Origin: Schizochytrium sp. TIO01
Taxonomy: Eukaryota > Sar > Bigyra > Thraustochytrida > Thraustochytriidae
Assembly (NCBI GenBank): GCA_004764695.1
Contig: SMSO01000031.1
Location: 8,179,261 to 8,243,260 of the forward strand
Direction: 5' to 3'
DNA length: 64,000 bases
Part shown: one piece after another, positions 37,073 to 50,027 of the stretch
Position numbering within the stretch: position 1 is the first letter of the stretch
Layout: the number at the start of each line of letters is the position of its first letter
Translations under genes and position numbers: made by a program
The notes under the pieces: generated by a model
Database searches by the model: none
The model's input: only the letters and a program-made list of their open reading frames with translations
What the model was told of the DNA's origin: nothing

Positions 37073-38312
37073 TCTTCTTCTTGCTTGGGGTTTCTTCAGG
37101 TAAATCTCTTCTGTTGTCTCTTGGACTCTTTGGTTTCGGATTTGCTGAGGCTTCGATCTCCAAAACTTTCTTCTTCTCCAAGATCGCCTCAATTCCTCTT
37201 TCTTTCTTGGCGCCTAGCACTTACTTAGACGCCGCTACCCACGAAGCGCCACAGGGAAAATTATCAGGAGGCGGTGGCTACTGACCCGCTACTGGTTACT
37301 ATAGGAGTACTCAAGTATGAAGAAGGTGCTTTATTCTTATTATTTTATTTAAAAATAAATAAATAAAAGAATAAATTAAAATTCATTGCCTCTCCTTTTT
37401 CCTTTTCTTTTTTTCCTTCGCACTGTTGGAAACGATGGATTCGCAGACTTTCCGTTGTTTTCGTCGCGTTGACCTTCGAGCAGAGAGGCGGATACTTAGA
37501 GGCTGCGATAGCTGTGATGAAAGGGACTGGAAAAGAGAGGCATTGTCGCAGCCTCAGGCCTTCGATAACCGCGGAGAGTCGGGAAACTCCTCATCGAAGA
37601 GGAAAACAGCCCTGGCCTCGCCTTCCTCCCTTACGTCCCCTCTGCGGCAGAAAGGCTAACCGACGGCTAACCGTCGCTAGGCGATGGCAAGGGTGCTGCT
37701 TTTTCCCGCCCGACTGACGGAGTCCTCGTGTCCCTCCACTTTCTTTTAAAATCCTCTTTTGAAAGGCTTTTCTCTTTTTGTCCTTTACCGCTCCTTTAGT
37801 ATAATTAACAGTGCCGCACAGGACGTCTGTCGAACGCACAGTCGCGCGCTGGACAAAACCGGTCTGCGCAGGGTTTTGTTTGGACCCCCTTAGTGCGCGT
37901 GTACCGGAACAGGTGTACGTTGGAACTAATAGGGCGTAAGCACGGAGGCGGTTAAAGGCGGTTAATATGGGCGCGGGTGGCGCGGTAAAACAAGAAAAAC
38001 AAAACCCGACGCGCGCCGGTCATGAGCGCTGCGAGAGTGGCGAATAGGACGTAAGCAGAGACAGGCTTTGAGAGCGAGGGAAAAAAAGAGCGAAGAGTAG
38101 GTACTGATAATAGTGTAGAAAGTAGGGCATATGGATATGGACTTGAGGAGTGAGTATATGGAATAATATAGGGAAAGGGAGAGAGTAATATGGGCGACTG
38201 AATTGAGGGCCGAAGAGCTTTGAAAGCAAACCAAGAACTTGAAGCAAAACCAAAACTTAATCTTCAGCAGCAGCTTTAGCAGCAAGTCTTTGAGACAAAA
38301 GTAGATAACAAG
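37073..38312. promoter_or_regulatory. Divergent H2A/H2B intergenic region
   Basis: 1,240 bp lie between the two histone start codons, so both promoters are here. An AT-rich, partly palindromic segment occurs at 37336-37381. The rest is moderately GC-rich without clear genes; the frame at 37962-38738 is antisense to H2B. Confidence 0.5.
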
Positions 38313-38675
38313 ATGGCTGGCGGATCTAAGGGTGTTTCCAAGAAGGCGGCCAAGAAGGCCACGAAGACTTCGGGCGACAAGTCCAAGAAGTCGAAGAAGC
38401 GCACGGAAACGTACTCCTCCTACATCTACAAGGTGCTCAAGCAGGTGCACCCTGATACCGGTATCTCCAAGAAGTCCATGAGCATCATGAACTCCTTCAT
38501 CAACGACGTCTTCGAGCGCCTCGCCACCGAGGCTGGCAAGCTCGGCAAGTACAACGACAAGGCCACTCTTTCCTCCCGCGAGGTCCAGACTGCCGTGCGC
38601 CTTGTCCTCCCCGGTGAGCTTGCCAAGCACGCCGTGTCTGAGGGCACCAAGGCCGTGACCAAGTTCACCAGCTAA
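38313..38675 (+). CDS. H2B: Histone H2B
   Basis: Core histone, 120 residues, intronless. A Lys-rich N-terminal tail ([19 protein letters not shown]) is followed by the H2B fold with [40 protein letters not shown] and [18 protein letters not shown]. It ends [14 protein letters not shown]; the Lys in that tail is the family's ubiquitination site (AVTKFTS). Codon use is strongly C/G-ending, unlike the surrounding AT-rich flanks, which fits high expression. It is paired head to head with H2A at 36689-37072. Confidence 0.98.
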   Translation: MAGGSKGVSKKAAKKATKTSGDKSKKSKKRTETYSSYIYKVLKQVHPDTGISKKSMSIMNSFINDVFERLATEAGKLGKYNDKATLSSREVQTAVRLVLPGELAKHAVSEGTKAVTKFTS

Positions 38676-41600
38676 ACGTGTACCTCTTCTTCTTGATTGA
38701 CTCTCTATTATTGTAAAATGAATGAAATGACTGCACATGTTGTTTTCCTAAATTTCCTCTGTCGTTTCCCCAGCAAATCACTCTTGTCCTCTTGTAACTC
38801 CTGCATTGGCCTTTGCCACAACAACTAAGCGGCTCCTATTCTGCATCTTGACTAAGATCTTTCTTCTATCTCCAAATGAAGGCATTATCTACATCATATC
38901 TTACAATGATGCAAAATGTATCAAGGACTAGCTGCTGCTGCCTACACGGGATCATTGATACACTTTTAAGTGGGTGGAACGACTATTTTCAAAGCAATTG
39001 TGCAGATTGCATGGCTCACGATAGTGAAAGAGTTTCTCTCAAGCACAGTACCACAGTTTTGTCAAGCCATAAAGATCTCCACGACTTTCACGACCCCAGG
39101 TTGGGTCTAGTCTGACGGTCAAGGCACATTTTGATGTTTAGTTCTTAGAAGATCATGTAAGAGGGCAATCACTTCGAAGACGAATTTCTTGTGGCTCGAG
39201 GAGCTAGTGCCTACTTTCAAGGGTGCCAGAGATATTTGCTTTTATTTACATGTTGTTATATGTCTCAGTTTATCTTTCAAAGTCTGTAGCGACAGTACTT
39301 ACTATGTCCCATCTGTTGTAAGGTATCCTTTTCATTCTAGTTTTCCCGGCCATGCAACATATTTAGTTCATCATTTGAAGAAATTCGTCAGCGTTTTCTT
39401 TCAATTGTCGTATGTTGGGTTTCTTCATCTATGGTCTTGATGTTCAGGAAAGTTACAACGCCCTAGATTGTCACAAGGGAAGTGGTGTTTTAAGCGAAAA
39501 GAGGCACTTTATGAAATGGCATCTACTTAACTTTGAAAAGAAGAGAAACACGTAAGATCGAGGCTCACTATTTAAGAAAGAAGACACAACTTTAAATATT
39601 CCATCAGCTATGCATATACTTAGGCGTGTCGACTCTAGCATTGAGGACCTAATATTGCTTTGCATGCATATACTTCAATGTGCACAGTTGCAAGCAAGTC
39701 AATTACTTGAGCTCTTCTTTCTCGCGTATTCAATGAAGGGAGGCGAGTATTGTAAAAACTTTGTTGCAATCAAAAGTGAGCTTGACAACAAGTGCTTCAG
39801 CAACGACTTTACTATTAGGCGCAGGAAACTTGGTCAACGTTTTCCCTTTTACTTTCTATATGGCTTATCTCAGATCAAATTATATGTACATAGTGCTTAC
39901 TCATTTGGAGAACGACATGTTGTAGTGGTTATCTCGAAGTTTATTTTCAAGTCTAAAAAGCCAAATGTTAGACCCATGGTGATCTGAGCAGTACTACGTG
40001 AACGTAATAGCCAGCTATTGCAGAGTAGCTTGTGCTGTGAAGCGTGGAGAGGTAGTCTGACAAGGATGGCGAACTCAGGAGAAAGAGAAAGAGGATGATA
40101 TATGAGTTATTGGGGTTTCAGGTCTGGATACAGGCAGGGATGAATGTATGATGTCAGTCCAATACACAGGATGTGTCGGACATGGGAGGTTCGTTAGGTG
40201 GGGTGAGGTTCGGTTAGGCAGTAGCTGTATATTACTTCAATACCAGCTTAACTTTAAACTTACGGATAAAGTTTCGTAACATTTCCATGTCTCTACTAAA
40301 AAATTATGATGAATGGCGATGTATTGCACAAAAACAAATTTTGGTCGAATCAAATGTTTGTTGTGCTCGAAGATGGATATGGTCAGAAGGTGAAGACGAT
40401 AATCTGGAAGGAGGACTAGGATGACCGAGTAAACTTTAGCTTCTAAAGTTGTCTGCTCTCCTTCAAGTAGATTGATTTGTGTTACAATTAGGAGTCTAAT
40501 TTAGAACTGTACAACATTTGATCGAAGAAGAGGTCAGATCGACTTGTTTCTTCAACTATCAATTTATACTCCATAGTACTTCTTCTATTGAATAAGGTTG
40601 TACACTTTGGATAATTGAATCTATTAATTTCACAACTATGCGTGCGGTTGTCCAGTTAAAATCCTATGTAAATTCTATTTTGTTGAAGACTTGCCAAGAA
40701 CTTTAGCAAAATCTTTCTTCGATTGGAGATCTCAACAGTCTATGCATTCTCAAATAAATAAACGGTTCTTGCTTTAGAACAAAATAAAAGACGAGGCTGA
40801 CAGCATTCACCAGCGTCCTGAGAATCATGCTAATAGACTCATGAGCTTGTTAGTGTTTCTGTTTTATTTTATATTATTTGTTTTTTCAGATTTTGGAAAT
40901 TAGTTTATGGAGTAATCTATGCAATGGTCACACATACGATCTCGCAAACAAGATTTAAGCGTATGGGTAGATTAAGCAAATTGCCTCTGATTTCTTTGGA
41001 CTCGAGATACTTTCATATCTGAGTGCCTGGAGAAAACACAACACTCTGTACATCAAACTTCTAGCTCTATTTTGAATAGAGAAGAATGAAGGAAATACGA
41101 CCCATCAAAGTCGAGTTGATAAATGTAGAAAAGACCTGGAATATATTATGCAACAATGAAAAACGAGTATTTTATGTCCCATCAAGTGACGATCAGCAAT
41201 TTGCCCACACACAAGAGTCGACCACCTGACTTTCACATGATTGGATATTTTGATTGCCAAACTAGAGTTGCAAAGCTCCCCAGGAGCGAACGATAAATTA
41301 GAGCCACAGAGAATGAATCCATCAGATTCAAAGAAAAGCTCGAGGTTAGTATAAGAATTGTAAGAAAAGAAACAGAACAAAAACAAAGGAAGCTGACTAG
41401 CTGGTTGATTATAAACGCGTTAATGATCGAGCTATATCTACGTTGTGCGGAGAGAGGGTAAGAAAGTGTTTCTGATAAGTAAAAAAGCATGCGCGCGGCG
41501 GTGAAAGTCTGGTATGCGAGCGTGCACACACCGATCAAGCGCCTGCCGGCTGATAAGATATAAAACGCCGCGACCTTGCCGGCCTCGGCTGCGAAATAAT

Positions 41601-41722
41601 GAATGAATGAACACGAGTGACTGCTTGACTTGCACGAAAGCAAAAAAAAAGAACGGAAGAAATAACTTGTGGAGTAAGAGCTCTTAAATGGAGCGACCAT
41701 GTCCTTAGCCATGACCATTTAC
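38676..41722. other. Spacer without a recognised gene
   Basis: About 3 kb of mostly AT-rich sequence. Open frames (for example 39610-39987) are short and lack domains. Nothing else was recognised. Confidence 0.45.
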
Positions 41723-42379
41723 TCATGCAGAAGATGCCCTGCGGTCTTCCTCCTGCTCTCCTTCGAGTACAGCAAAGTACTCCACATCGTCTTCAGCGGC
41801 ATGGATCATTTCGTGGATTTCCTTGAGCTCCTCCATTGTCCTCTGGCGCACAAACGGGCTTACTTCGTTCATGATGAGCATGCGGTCTGCGTTTGAAAGG
41901 TGCTTGAAGCCACGTACGGAACGGGTCACACCGGAAGCCTTGCAGTCGGCACACTCGCAGGGGAACGGGCTGTTCATGTCCCACTCGGTGGTGTTGTAGT
42001 TGAAGCTGAGGTCCTCACCAGCATCAACGTCCTTGGTCACCACGAAAGATGCGGCCTTGCGGTCGTCATGGACCACGATACGGGTGTTGGTGCCAGCGCA
42101 GGCGTGGCTGATGAACTCAGCGCCGAGCGTGGGTGCGACGTGGGTGGTCTCATCGAACTGAACCGTGTGCATGGTGGGGCGGCCCTCCACAGGCTCGCGG
42201 AAGACATTAATCACAGTGCCAGCGGCCAGAGGCACGCGAGCAATGGCCTTGCGGCCGATGGTCTTGGTCTCCACGAGCTCAAGCGCATCCTCAGTCTTCA
42301 TGACAGTGGAGAGCTGTCTCCGCAGAAACGAAGCGGGAGTGCCTGCCAGAGGCGATCTGAAGGCTACGCGGCTGAGCAT
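41723..42379 (-). CDS. Small SET-domain protein, probably organelle-targeted
   Basis: 218 residues in a single frame with the ATG at 42379. Residues 1-25 (MLSRVAFRSPLAGTPASFLR) are rich in Arg, Ser and Ala without acidic residues, like a mitochondrial targeting peptide. The SET core follows: FISHACAGTNTRI (~90-100) corresponds to the NHxCxPN motif, and EDLSFNYNTTEWD (~122-134) to the ELxxDYN motif with the catalytic Tyr. A post-SET-like CECADCK cluster follows. The first Asn of the NHxC motif is replaced by Ser. The expected role is protein lysine methylation; the substrate is unknown. Strong C/G-ending codon use marks it as a real gene. Confidence 0.85.
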   Translation of the reverse strand: MLSRVAFRSPLAGTPASFLRRQLSTVMKTEDALELVETKTIGRKAIARVPLAAGTVINVFREPVEGRPTMHTVQFDETTHVAPTLGAEFISHACAGTNTRIVVHDDRKAASFVVTKDVDAGEDLSFNYNTTEWDMNSPFPCECADCKASGVTRSVRGFKHLSNADRMLIMNEVSPFVRQRTMEELKEIHEMIHAAEDDVEYFAVLEGEQEEDRRASSA

Positions 42380-42562
42380 CCTGGCGGGAGGGGTCGGTGA
42401 AGAGTATGCTAAAGGAGTTGCGGCGAAGCTAGTTGAATTGCAACGAGGCGAACGGGGTTTGCTTCGCTTTGCTTAGCTTTGCTTGTTTTCCTTTCGATGG
42501 TGCTTTAGGAAATTAAGATAAACACGATTGCAAATGGTCTCTAAAGTACAGTAGGAAGTGCT

Positions 42563-42591
42563 TTTATTTTCATTTTCATTTTCATTTTCAA
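42563..42591. repeat. (TTTTCA)n repeat
   Basis: Four to five hexanucleotide copies. Confidence 0.85.
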
Positions 42592-43360
42592 CTTTCACAT
42601 GATTTTTTCATTGAATAACATATTTTCAAATATTACTTTTTTATTAAATTAAAATGAAACTAACTAGCTACTCTTATTGTGCATTAGTTTGTGGGCCTCG
42701 CACTTCTACTGTGGAGCTTCACGAAAAGTCAAAGAGTAAATAAACAAACAAATAAATCGTTTACAGCTCATGTCATCCTTTTTGCGAGATTTTAATATTA
42801 AGAATAAAACCATCATTCTTTAATCTACGCACCTCACTTTAAAAAATAAAAACAAACTTTTAAAATAAAAACCTACCATATGAAGAACAGGATCATTGCA
42901 GTAGCACCTTTTCTTAAAAGGAGGAACGAGTCTGATTCATTTTACGACTGCGGCTTATTATCTCGTCATCGCATTCGATTTCTTGGTTTCTTGAAGCAGC
43001 TGCTCAAACATGCACGCCGTTCTTGCTGTCTGCGCTGCCTTCGATATCCTGCGCCGCTCCAGTGGCCAATAACCGCGTCCTCGGCTTCGTTCACTTGCTT
43101 GGTAGGCCCATCATCACACGTTTTGAATGCGCCACTATTTACGCTTTGGGAATTTCGGATTGTAATGTAATCAAATCGATCATTTCCTAGGAAGTGGAGG
43201 CGCTCGCTTCCTTCTTTGAGACGGACGCGTATGCGCTTTGAGATGCGAATAAATATGCCAAACAAAGACGCCAGTCCTTCCTATGCTAAAACAACAACAA
43301 CAACAAACAAAATATCTCGTGCTATCGTGCATGAATTCATGCAGGTCCGTCTGCCTTATT

Positions 43361-43418
43361 AGATTGCATTGCAAAATAGATTGCATTGCAAAATAGATTG
43401 CATTGCAATAGATTGCAA
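43361..43418. repeat. 17-bp direct repeat with an internal palindrome
   Basis: The unit AGATTGCATTGCAAAAT occurs about three times, the last degenerate. Related GCATTGC words continue to about 43460. Confidence 0.85.
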
Positions 43419-43639
43419 AAATCGCGTTGCGTTGCATGAGATCGCATTACACTGCATTGCCACGCGAAGACGCAAGGACTTACGAGGTTGATCAGTACCT
43501 CGAAAGCAGCGACTCTGTGCAAACAAACCCTCATCCACGCCAATCTACAGCCTCCATTTGATTTTGGTCTCTTGTCATTCTCTTTCTTTGTCTTTCTTTC
43601 TGCTTTCTGTGGGCCTGGAAATAAAACAAAGCAAAAAAC

Positions 43640-43681
43640 AATTAATCAATCAATCAATCAATCAAACAAACAATTAATCAA
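43640..43681. repeat. (AATC)n microsatellite
   Basis: About ten tetranucleotide copies with AAAC variants. Confidence 0.85.
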
Positions 43682-44527
43682 ATAAGAGGGCATGGCTGCC
43701 AGCTCGCCACGGAAACCGAGAAGTCTCGCCGTGTGGCGCCCGCTGGAGCGGCTGGAGGAGGCCCGTTTGCTTGCGGCATCACCCAGGGTTTAGGACGCTA
43801 GATAGCAGCAAGGGACCGCCAAGAAGCAGCCAATGACAGAGGCAGGCTGGCTGGCTGCCGACTTGGGCTTAGTTTCCATCTGCTTTCGCCGCTGTTCTTC
43901 TGTTTTATTCGCCTTTTGCTCTATATTTTACATTTTACATTTTATATTGCAATATAAGTAACTTATTTTACAAAAATGAGAAAATGAATTAAATATAACT
44001 TTAAAAAGAAGATTAAAATTAAAATTAAATTTTATATTTATGTTTGAGTTGTTATTTTTTAATTTTGAACTACTAGGAAAAGTCACAGTCACATCCGCCG
44101 TAGCTATTTTAAGCAGTACGTACCTACGTTTTTCGTAAACTTTATTCGCAGAGGAGATGAAAGAAGAAGGAGAAAGAAGAAGAGTAAACCGCTGATCATA
44201 TTCTGCGCAAACTGATGACATTTGCGCGGAGAGCTCGGAATCGGCTTAAGCCACGACTTATCAAACGAAACGATCGAACGCAATCGCACATTCGCTCTCC
44301 GTTCGCGTTGATGGTGATGGTGACGATGATGATGTGCTCTTGGCACAGCCTGGCAGGGTGAGCTGAGAAGGCTGATTTCGTCAATTCAGTCGAACTTCTT
44401 CGGGCTTTAGAAGGCAGAGTGAATGATTCATAATCATCATCACAGCGAGAAATGGGTTTTCACAGCTGCACTGCTAGCTAGCTACCCACTAAGTAAGCTA
44501 GTAAGCCACTAGGGTAAGTACCGCTTT

Positions 44528-44596
44528 AGAAAGAAAGAAAGAAAGAAAGAAAGGAAGAAATAAGAGCGCGATCTGAAAGAAAGAAAGAAAGAAAGT
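44528..44596. repeat. Two (GAAA)n blocks
   Basis: Two purine tetranucleotide blocks are separated by about 30 bp of unique sequence. Confidence 0.85.
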
Positions 44597-44911
44597 ACCT
44601 GAGCAAATACTCTTGTCGCAAAAAGCAGCTCCAAGCCTGAGGGACCGCTGAAAACCCGATGCGTACTTGCCCGAACCTGTATTTGTTTGGTTTTAACTGG
44701 CTGAGCGCAGCCTCGCGCCAATCCTGATCATGGCGAGGACTTGGCCAAAGGGCGCCTCGGAGCACTGTGCGCCGGGCCCAGAGACTTGAAGCAACACAGA
44801 AGTGCTTAAGTGCGAACTGCGAAGATGGAGCGCCCACGGAAGGCAGGTGTCCCCTCCAAAGGCAGACTTAGTAATTGCCGGCGAAGAAATGCAGAAAGAT
44901 GAGAGTAGCGA

Positions 44912-44938
44912 TGGATTGATTGATTGATTGATTGATTG
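44912..44938. repeat. (ATTG)n microsatellite
   Basis: About six to seven copies. Confidence 0.9.
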
Positions 44939-47900
44939 ACTGTATCGTCTTTGACAGCCCAAGTTGATTCAAGGAGCGGAGGAACTGAAAGAGAGCGAGA
45001 GAGCTCGCACGCACAGGACAGCCGTCTGCACTGTGCGCTGCGGCTGCTGTTTCCAAATGACACAGCGTGAGAAATCGTCCGTGCGACATCATCATTTCGA
45101 GCAAGGAATTACCTCGCAATTGATTGGTTTCCGAATTCTTTTTTTCCCTTTTTTCTTTTTTCTTTTAAATGATTAAATTAAAATAAAATTATAAAAGGCA
45201 TAAAAGGCATACTACCACCTACGTAGGTACTTCAAAGTTTTCTCTCATAATAATGATATAACTTAAAAACCATTAAATATATGTTTTTAAAACATTAAAA
45301 AGTATACACTAATAATAAGTTTGTTTGTTTTTAAATAAAAAAATTAAATTAAATTAATGAATGAACGTGTAGAAAAGCCCTTTAGGCTAATCAAAAAATC
45401 CACTGCTTCGGTAGGAGTGGCTACCGCCAATGCTACCAAGTAATTTTAAACTCTTCTGCTTAGCTCCCTTCGCCCGCTGTCTAACCGCCGCTGATGAGGA
45501 CCCTGTTTGTTGGCGGAACTGGGAACTTCGAGAGGGGGACAGGAGGAAGAAAGGCCACTTCCATTCCAGTTCCCTAATTCCGAGTTGTTATTGGTTTCCA
45601 TTCCAGTTCTGCCTTCTCCGCCCTGGTTCCTGCCGGCTCGAATCGCGGATTCGCAGATCAGATTCGCAGGTGATAGACAAGCTCCTCCTGTCTGCCAAAG
45701 GCCACGCGTACGGCGGCCTCTTGGTCCAGAAGTGGTGCGTGCTACTTTGGAATTCCAGGCATTGGAGAAGAAGAAATAGAAGAAGAGGCAATTCGACTCT
45801 CTTTTCCTCGATTGGCACTTAGCTGGCTGTCGTCTGTCTAGTTCAAGGCGATCCCAGAGGCAGGGTGGACGGGGGTTCTCTGTCTCCTACGGAGGTTTTA
45901 TGACTGCGGGGAAGACCTCCCTCACATAACACTGAGGGAATTATGGGCGTGAGCACCTCTAAGCACACTGAGGAAAAGTGGGTGAGGGCGCTGACGCGGG
46001 ACTCCCTCTCAAGGTACGGTTAGTGTGTAGTGGAGTGTGAGGGGAATCCCGTGCCCACAGCTGGTCCTAGAAGCCCCTTCGTCGTCTCTGTGTCCACTGG
46101 GACATCCAACCCGCTCACGTGCGAGAATTGCTGCTGCTGACGGTGATGGAGCACAGGAACTTGAAGAAGAAGGTGACGAATTACAGCGAAGCGTGTTTCA
46201 ATGTATGTGCACTGCATGCCGTCGAAAGTTGCTGCAGCACCAGTGCCTAAGCAGGTTTTCGAAGGTCTTGCCAATGCCAAACACCTGCTTTATTCATGAC
46301 GCACGGTACTTTGTCAGAAGCAAGAGCATCAGATGTAGCAGAACTAGTACCACGTTCTCGGGCAGATAGGTGAATCGTTTTGGCAGATGTCCATTTGACG
46401 GCAGCGGTGCAGTTCCTGATAACGTCAAGTTAAAAGTCAATTTAATTAAGCATAAACTGTTGGGGTTCTCGATGTCAATCTGAGTCTCTGATATGAACGT
46501 AGACGGCACTGTAGAAGAAGGCATCCGCGGAATGCCTACGCGAGAAGCGAAAGGACTCACCGATCAGATCTCCGCAATGGTTGATTATGGCTGATTTATT
46601 TGAGTGACCAGGCGTATGACCTTCTTGAAAAGAGTGGCGAGGTTGAGCTGCTGCTGCGTAATCGGAATTTGCATTCTCATCTGAATGACTTCATCTACTT
46701 TATTTTTACTGTAAAAAGAGTACTAAGTATTCTGAAGCCACGTCCTTACAATTCAGTCCTCTCTGTGGGCCTCCATCTTCCCCTCGGCGTCAGCTGTGGT
46801 GCGATACTGTCTATTCTGGCCATCCGCTGTGGGTACACACCGACCTATTTCTCAGGAAAAGCAGAAACCACTCGTTGATTGCTCGATTGATCGATTGTTT
46901 TCCTTTGTAGAATAAAGGCTCCCTTACTTCAAAGTCTTTAAAAGTACGTATATATACATACAGACATACATACCTCTGCATGCCAACTTCATGACACGTG
47001 AAGAAGAAATCATATCAAATTAAACTGCACATCAAATCAAATTTTAACATCAAATTTCACATCAAATCAGAGCAAAGTAAAACGAAGAGCAAGTGATGCA
47101 GTAGCCTTTAAGTAAAGTCTGTCCGCCAGTCTTCGATCAAACATCGCTTCTGTCAGCCTTCCAGAGCCGGCGCGTGAGTAAAGCTCAGTCCTCCAAACCT
47201 CCTTTTCAAGTTCTTCTTCTTGTTCTTCTTCTTGTTTTTTGTTGTTGTTCTTCTTCCTCCGTTTTAGCTCACCGCCCTTTGATCTTCATCAGTCCTTCGC
47301 AATCATTTTCATCATTTCCATCCCAATCATTTCGATCTTAACCACTCCTCGCGACTACTACTACTGCTACTAATACAGCTAGCTAGATGGCACTACTGGT
47401 GCTACTCCTAAACACTGCCATTAGGGTTTTCGGTACGAGGGTAGCCCTCGTCGCGCACAGATGTAATGCATTGCACGCGAGGGGGACGTATATAAGGGGT
47501 CCAGTGGGAGGGCGGGCGTGGCTTGGAAATAGTAAGGGATAAACTGAGAGGGCTCTCTTTTCTCCTCTGATTCCTTGTTCTGAGGGGAAGAGGGTTAGTT
47601 ATGAGGTACGTGGGTAAAGTAGGGCCGTTAGATCCACTTGAAGGGAAGCGGTGATTGCTGAGGTAATGGGGCAGTGGCGACGGCCTTTTCACGCAAATTG
47701 TGGCTACTTTGCTTGAACTTGGAGAGAAAACGGAGAAAATAAACATTCGCTTTTGCACAACTTTCATTTCTCTCACCAGGCGCCTGAAGTTCCTTTATTT
47801 TTATTACTCACCTTCAAAATACTTTTGTTCGATTTATCATTTTTTAATCATTTTGTTTATTTACTTTACTTTTAAAGTAAATAAAAGCAGTATATTTAAA

Positions 47901-50001
47901 ATTAGAGACTCTCAGTCTTTTGAGGTTTAGTTGTTTAGAGGCGAAGTTTTGGGCTGGCAAATAAGGCGAAAGCAGGAGCCAAAGTTTAAAAGGAGGCGAA
48001 TAAACGGTGTTTCTTTCTCGTCGTCATAAGTTGAGTCTTCGAGTCGAAGAGGTCAAGGGCCCCCGAACCCAGCCTATCGCAGCCTAAGTCTGCCCTTGAA
48101 ACCTTTGATCCAACCAAGGACAACGCCCTTCAAAGGTGCCCTTCGAGCTTGAAAGTAGTAGTCCTTGGCAATAGTGCCCTTTTCTCATAAGTATCGATCT
48201 TCCGCTTTCTGGGCATTCTGATCATAACTTCTTTTTTTATTAAATTTAATTTATTAAAAAAAAAAAATATGAAATTAAATGAATCATTGAATAAATGAAG
48301 GAATTAAAAAATTGAAATTAAGTATGATCATAATTACGCAATAGTAAGTTATAGCTGATAGAGGACGATGCTGCTGCCGCCATCGTCTCACGCATCGAAG
48401 ATCGCAAACAATCGAACTGCCGCAGCGATACCTTGCGATTCATTGACTTGCGGTTCATTCACACGGTGCTCGCGAAACCATCTTGAGCCCCGCACGACGA
48501 AGACCTCCGTGCCGAGCGCCCTTCGCGGGATAAAACCTCGCTGGAGAAAGGAGTCTCGGCCGTCCTGGCAAAACAGCACAACAAAGCAAAAGAAGCACTG
48601 TCGCTGATTCTTCATTGCATTGAGTGAGTTCTTAATAGTTTGCGGCGATGGTGTGTAGAACTGGAGGGAATGAAGGCTCCTCTGCAATTCAACTTCTTGA
48701 GCCAGTTGTGCCGTACTGTATCTTATCTTTGGCGCCGACGAGCTGGAGCCACGATTTCGAATGACCTTGAGCCGCAGTCAATTTTAGTCGGCTTGGATAA
48801 AGGCCGCTCAAGATCAGAGCAGCTTCGTTCGAGTTATTATTGCAGCGCACGCCCTTCATTCGCAGCGGTTCTTATCTTTCTCCCTTATCTCTCGTGCCTA
48901 TTTTAGGTGAGCAACCTTGGACATATAACTAACTGGCAAGCAAACTAACAAAGACAAGAAAAAAAAGTCGAAGGAAACTCGTAAAGTCGGCCGATTACAC
49001 GGCCGCGATCGCAGTCAGGACAATCAGGCGCTGCAAATGCGTCGCCCTTCTGCACGGACCTGGCCTTCTCCCCCGTCTGCCGAGGCCCCCGTATTTCCGC
49101 ATCCATGCATCTCCGTTGTCCCGCTTTCTCTTTCGAGCTATAAAGCGCCATCCACCATAATTAGTTAATTCAATTAACTAATTAAAAACAAAAGGGAAAA
49201 ACGTTCAAGTTCATCGAAAGAAAGAAAGAAGTGAGCGATTGATAACGACGACATTCGAAAACGTGTTTGCACTTCCTTTCATATAAATAATGAGACAGAA
49301 AGACAGACAGACGGACAATGTAACGTCTGAAGCGGAAGAAGGCTTTAATTCGCGCTTGAGACGCTTCGATTTGGTGGATGGATTTGCTTTGCTCTCGTTC
49401 GCAGTCCTATCTATATCTATATCTGTGTATCTGTGTATCTATTTCAAAAGCTTCTTTATTAATTGAGATTAAATTAAATTAGTTTTAAAAGATAACATAA
49501 AAAGAAGAGGAGGTGCAGTCATGTAAATAATGGGAAACTGACTTCTTCGATTTCTGGTCTCTGTGTTTTCCGATTGTGACGCTGCGGCCGTTCTTTTTGA
49601 AAGCGCTGCATCGATATGGAATGGAGTATGTGGGAATCCCAAAGGCAAGGGTGCTCAAGTTGAGAATACTTCGCAGGGAATCGTGCACTGCTATGCGGGC
49701 CTAGCCTTACCGGTAGCTGGCCGCCCGTGACAGTCGAGCGGAGGGAAACCTTGGCAGAACTTCGAAGGAGCCGAAGAGGCGTTGCTTTCAAGGCCGCGGG
49801 CGCTCGAGGGGCCCTCGTGAAGGGCTGTGCCAGGGCTGCTCTGTGCCTTATTCTGCAGCGCATCTCTGGCTGCCAGCCGATCTTGAGGGCGGTTCGGCGA
49901 GAGCTAAGGATTGGATTGGCATTATGGAGGTGACACCACCAGAGTCAGTACTACTATGATCATTATCATTTATATCTTACATTAAACAAAAACTAATTGA
50001 A

Positions 50002-50027
50002 AGAAGAAGAAGAAGAAGAAGAAGAAG
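50002..50027. repeat. (GAA)n microsatellite
   Basis: About eight trinucleotide copies. Confidence 0.9.

Noticed and set aside
36683-37228. Long + strand frame of 181 codons over H2A
   Set aside because: Antisense shadow of the GC-rich histone coding sequence.
37962-38738. 258-codon - strand frame over H2B
   Set aside because: Antisense shadow of H2B and its leader.
46600-46878. Possible ZNHIT3-like C-terminal exon (LLEKSGEVELLLRNRNLHSHL)
   Set aside because: The match to the family pattern is short. I could not assemble a zinc-finger exon upstream; a TCENC and a YSEACFN fragment are in different frames.
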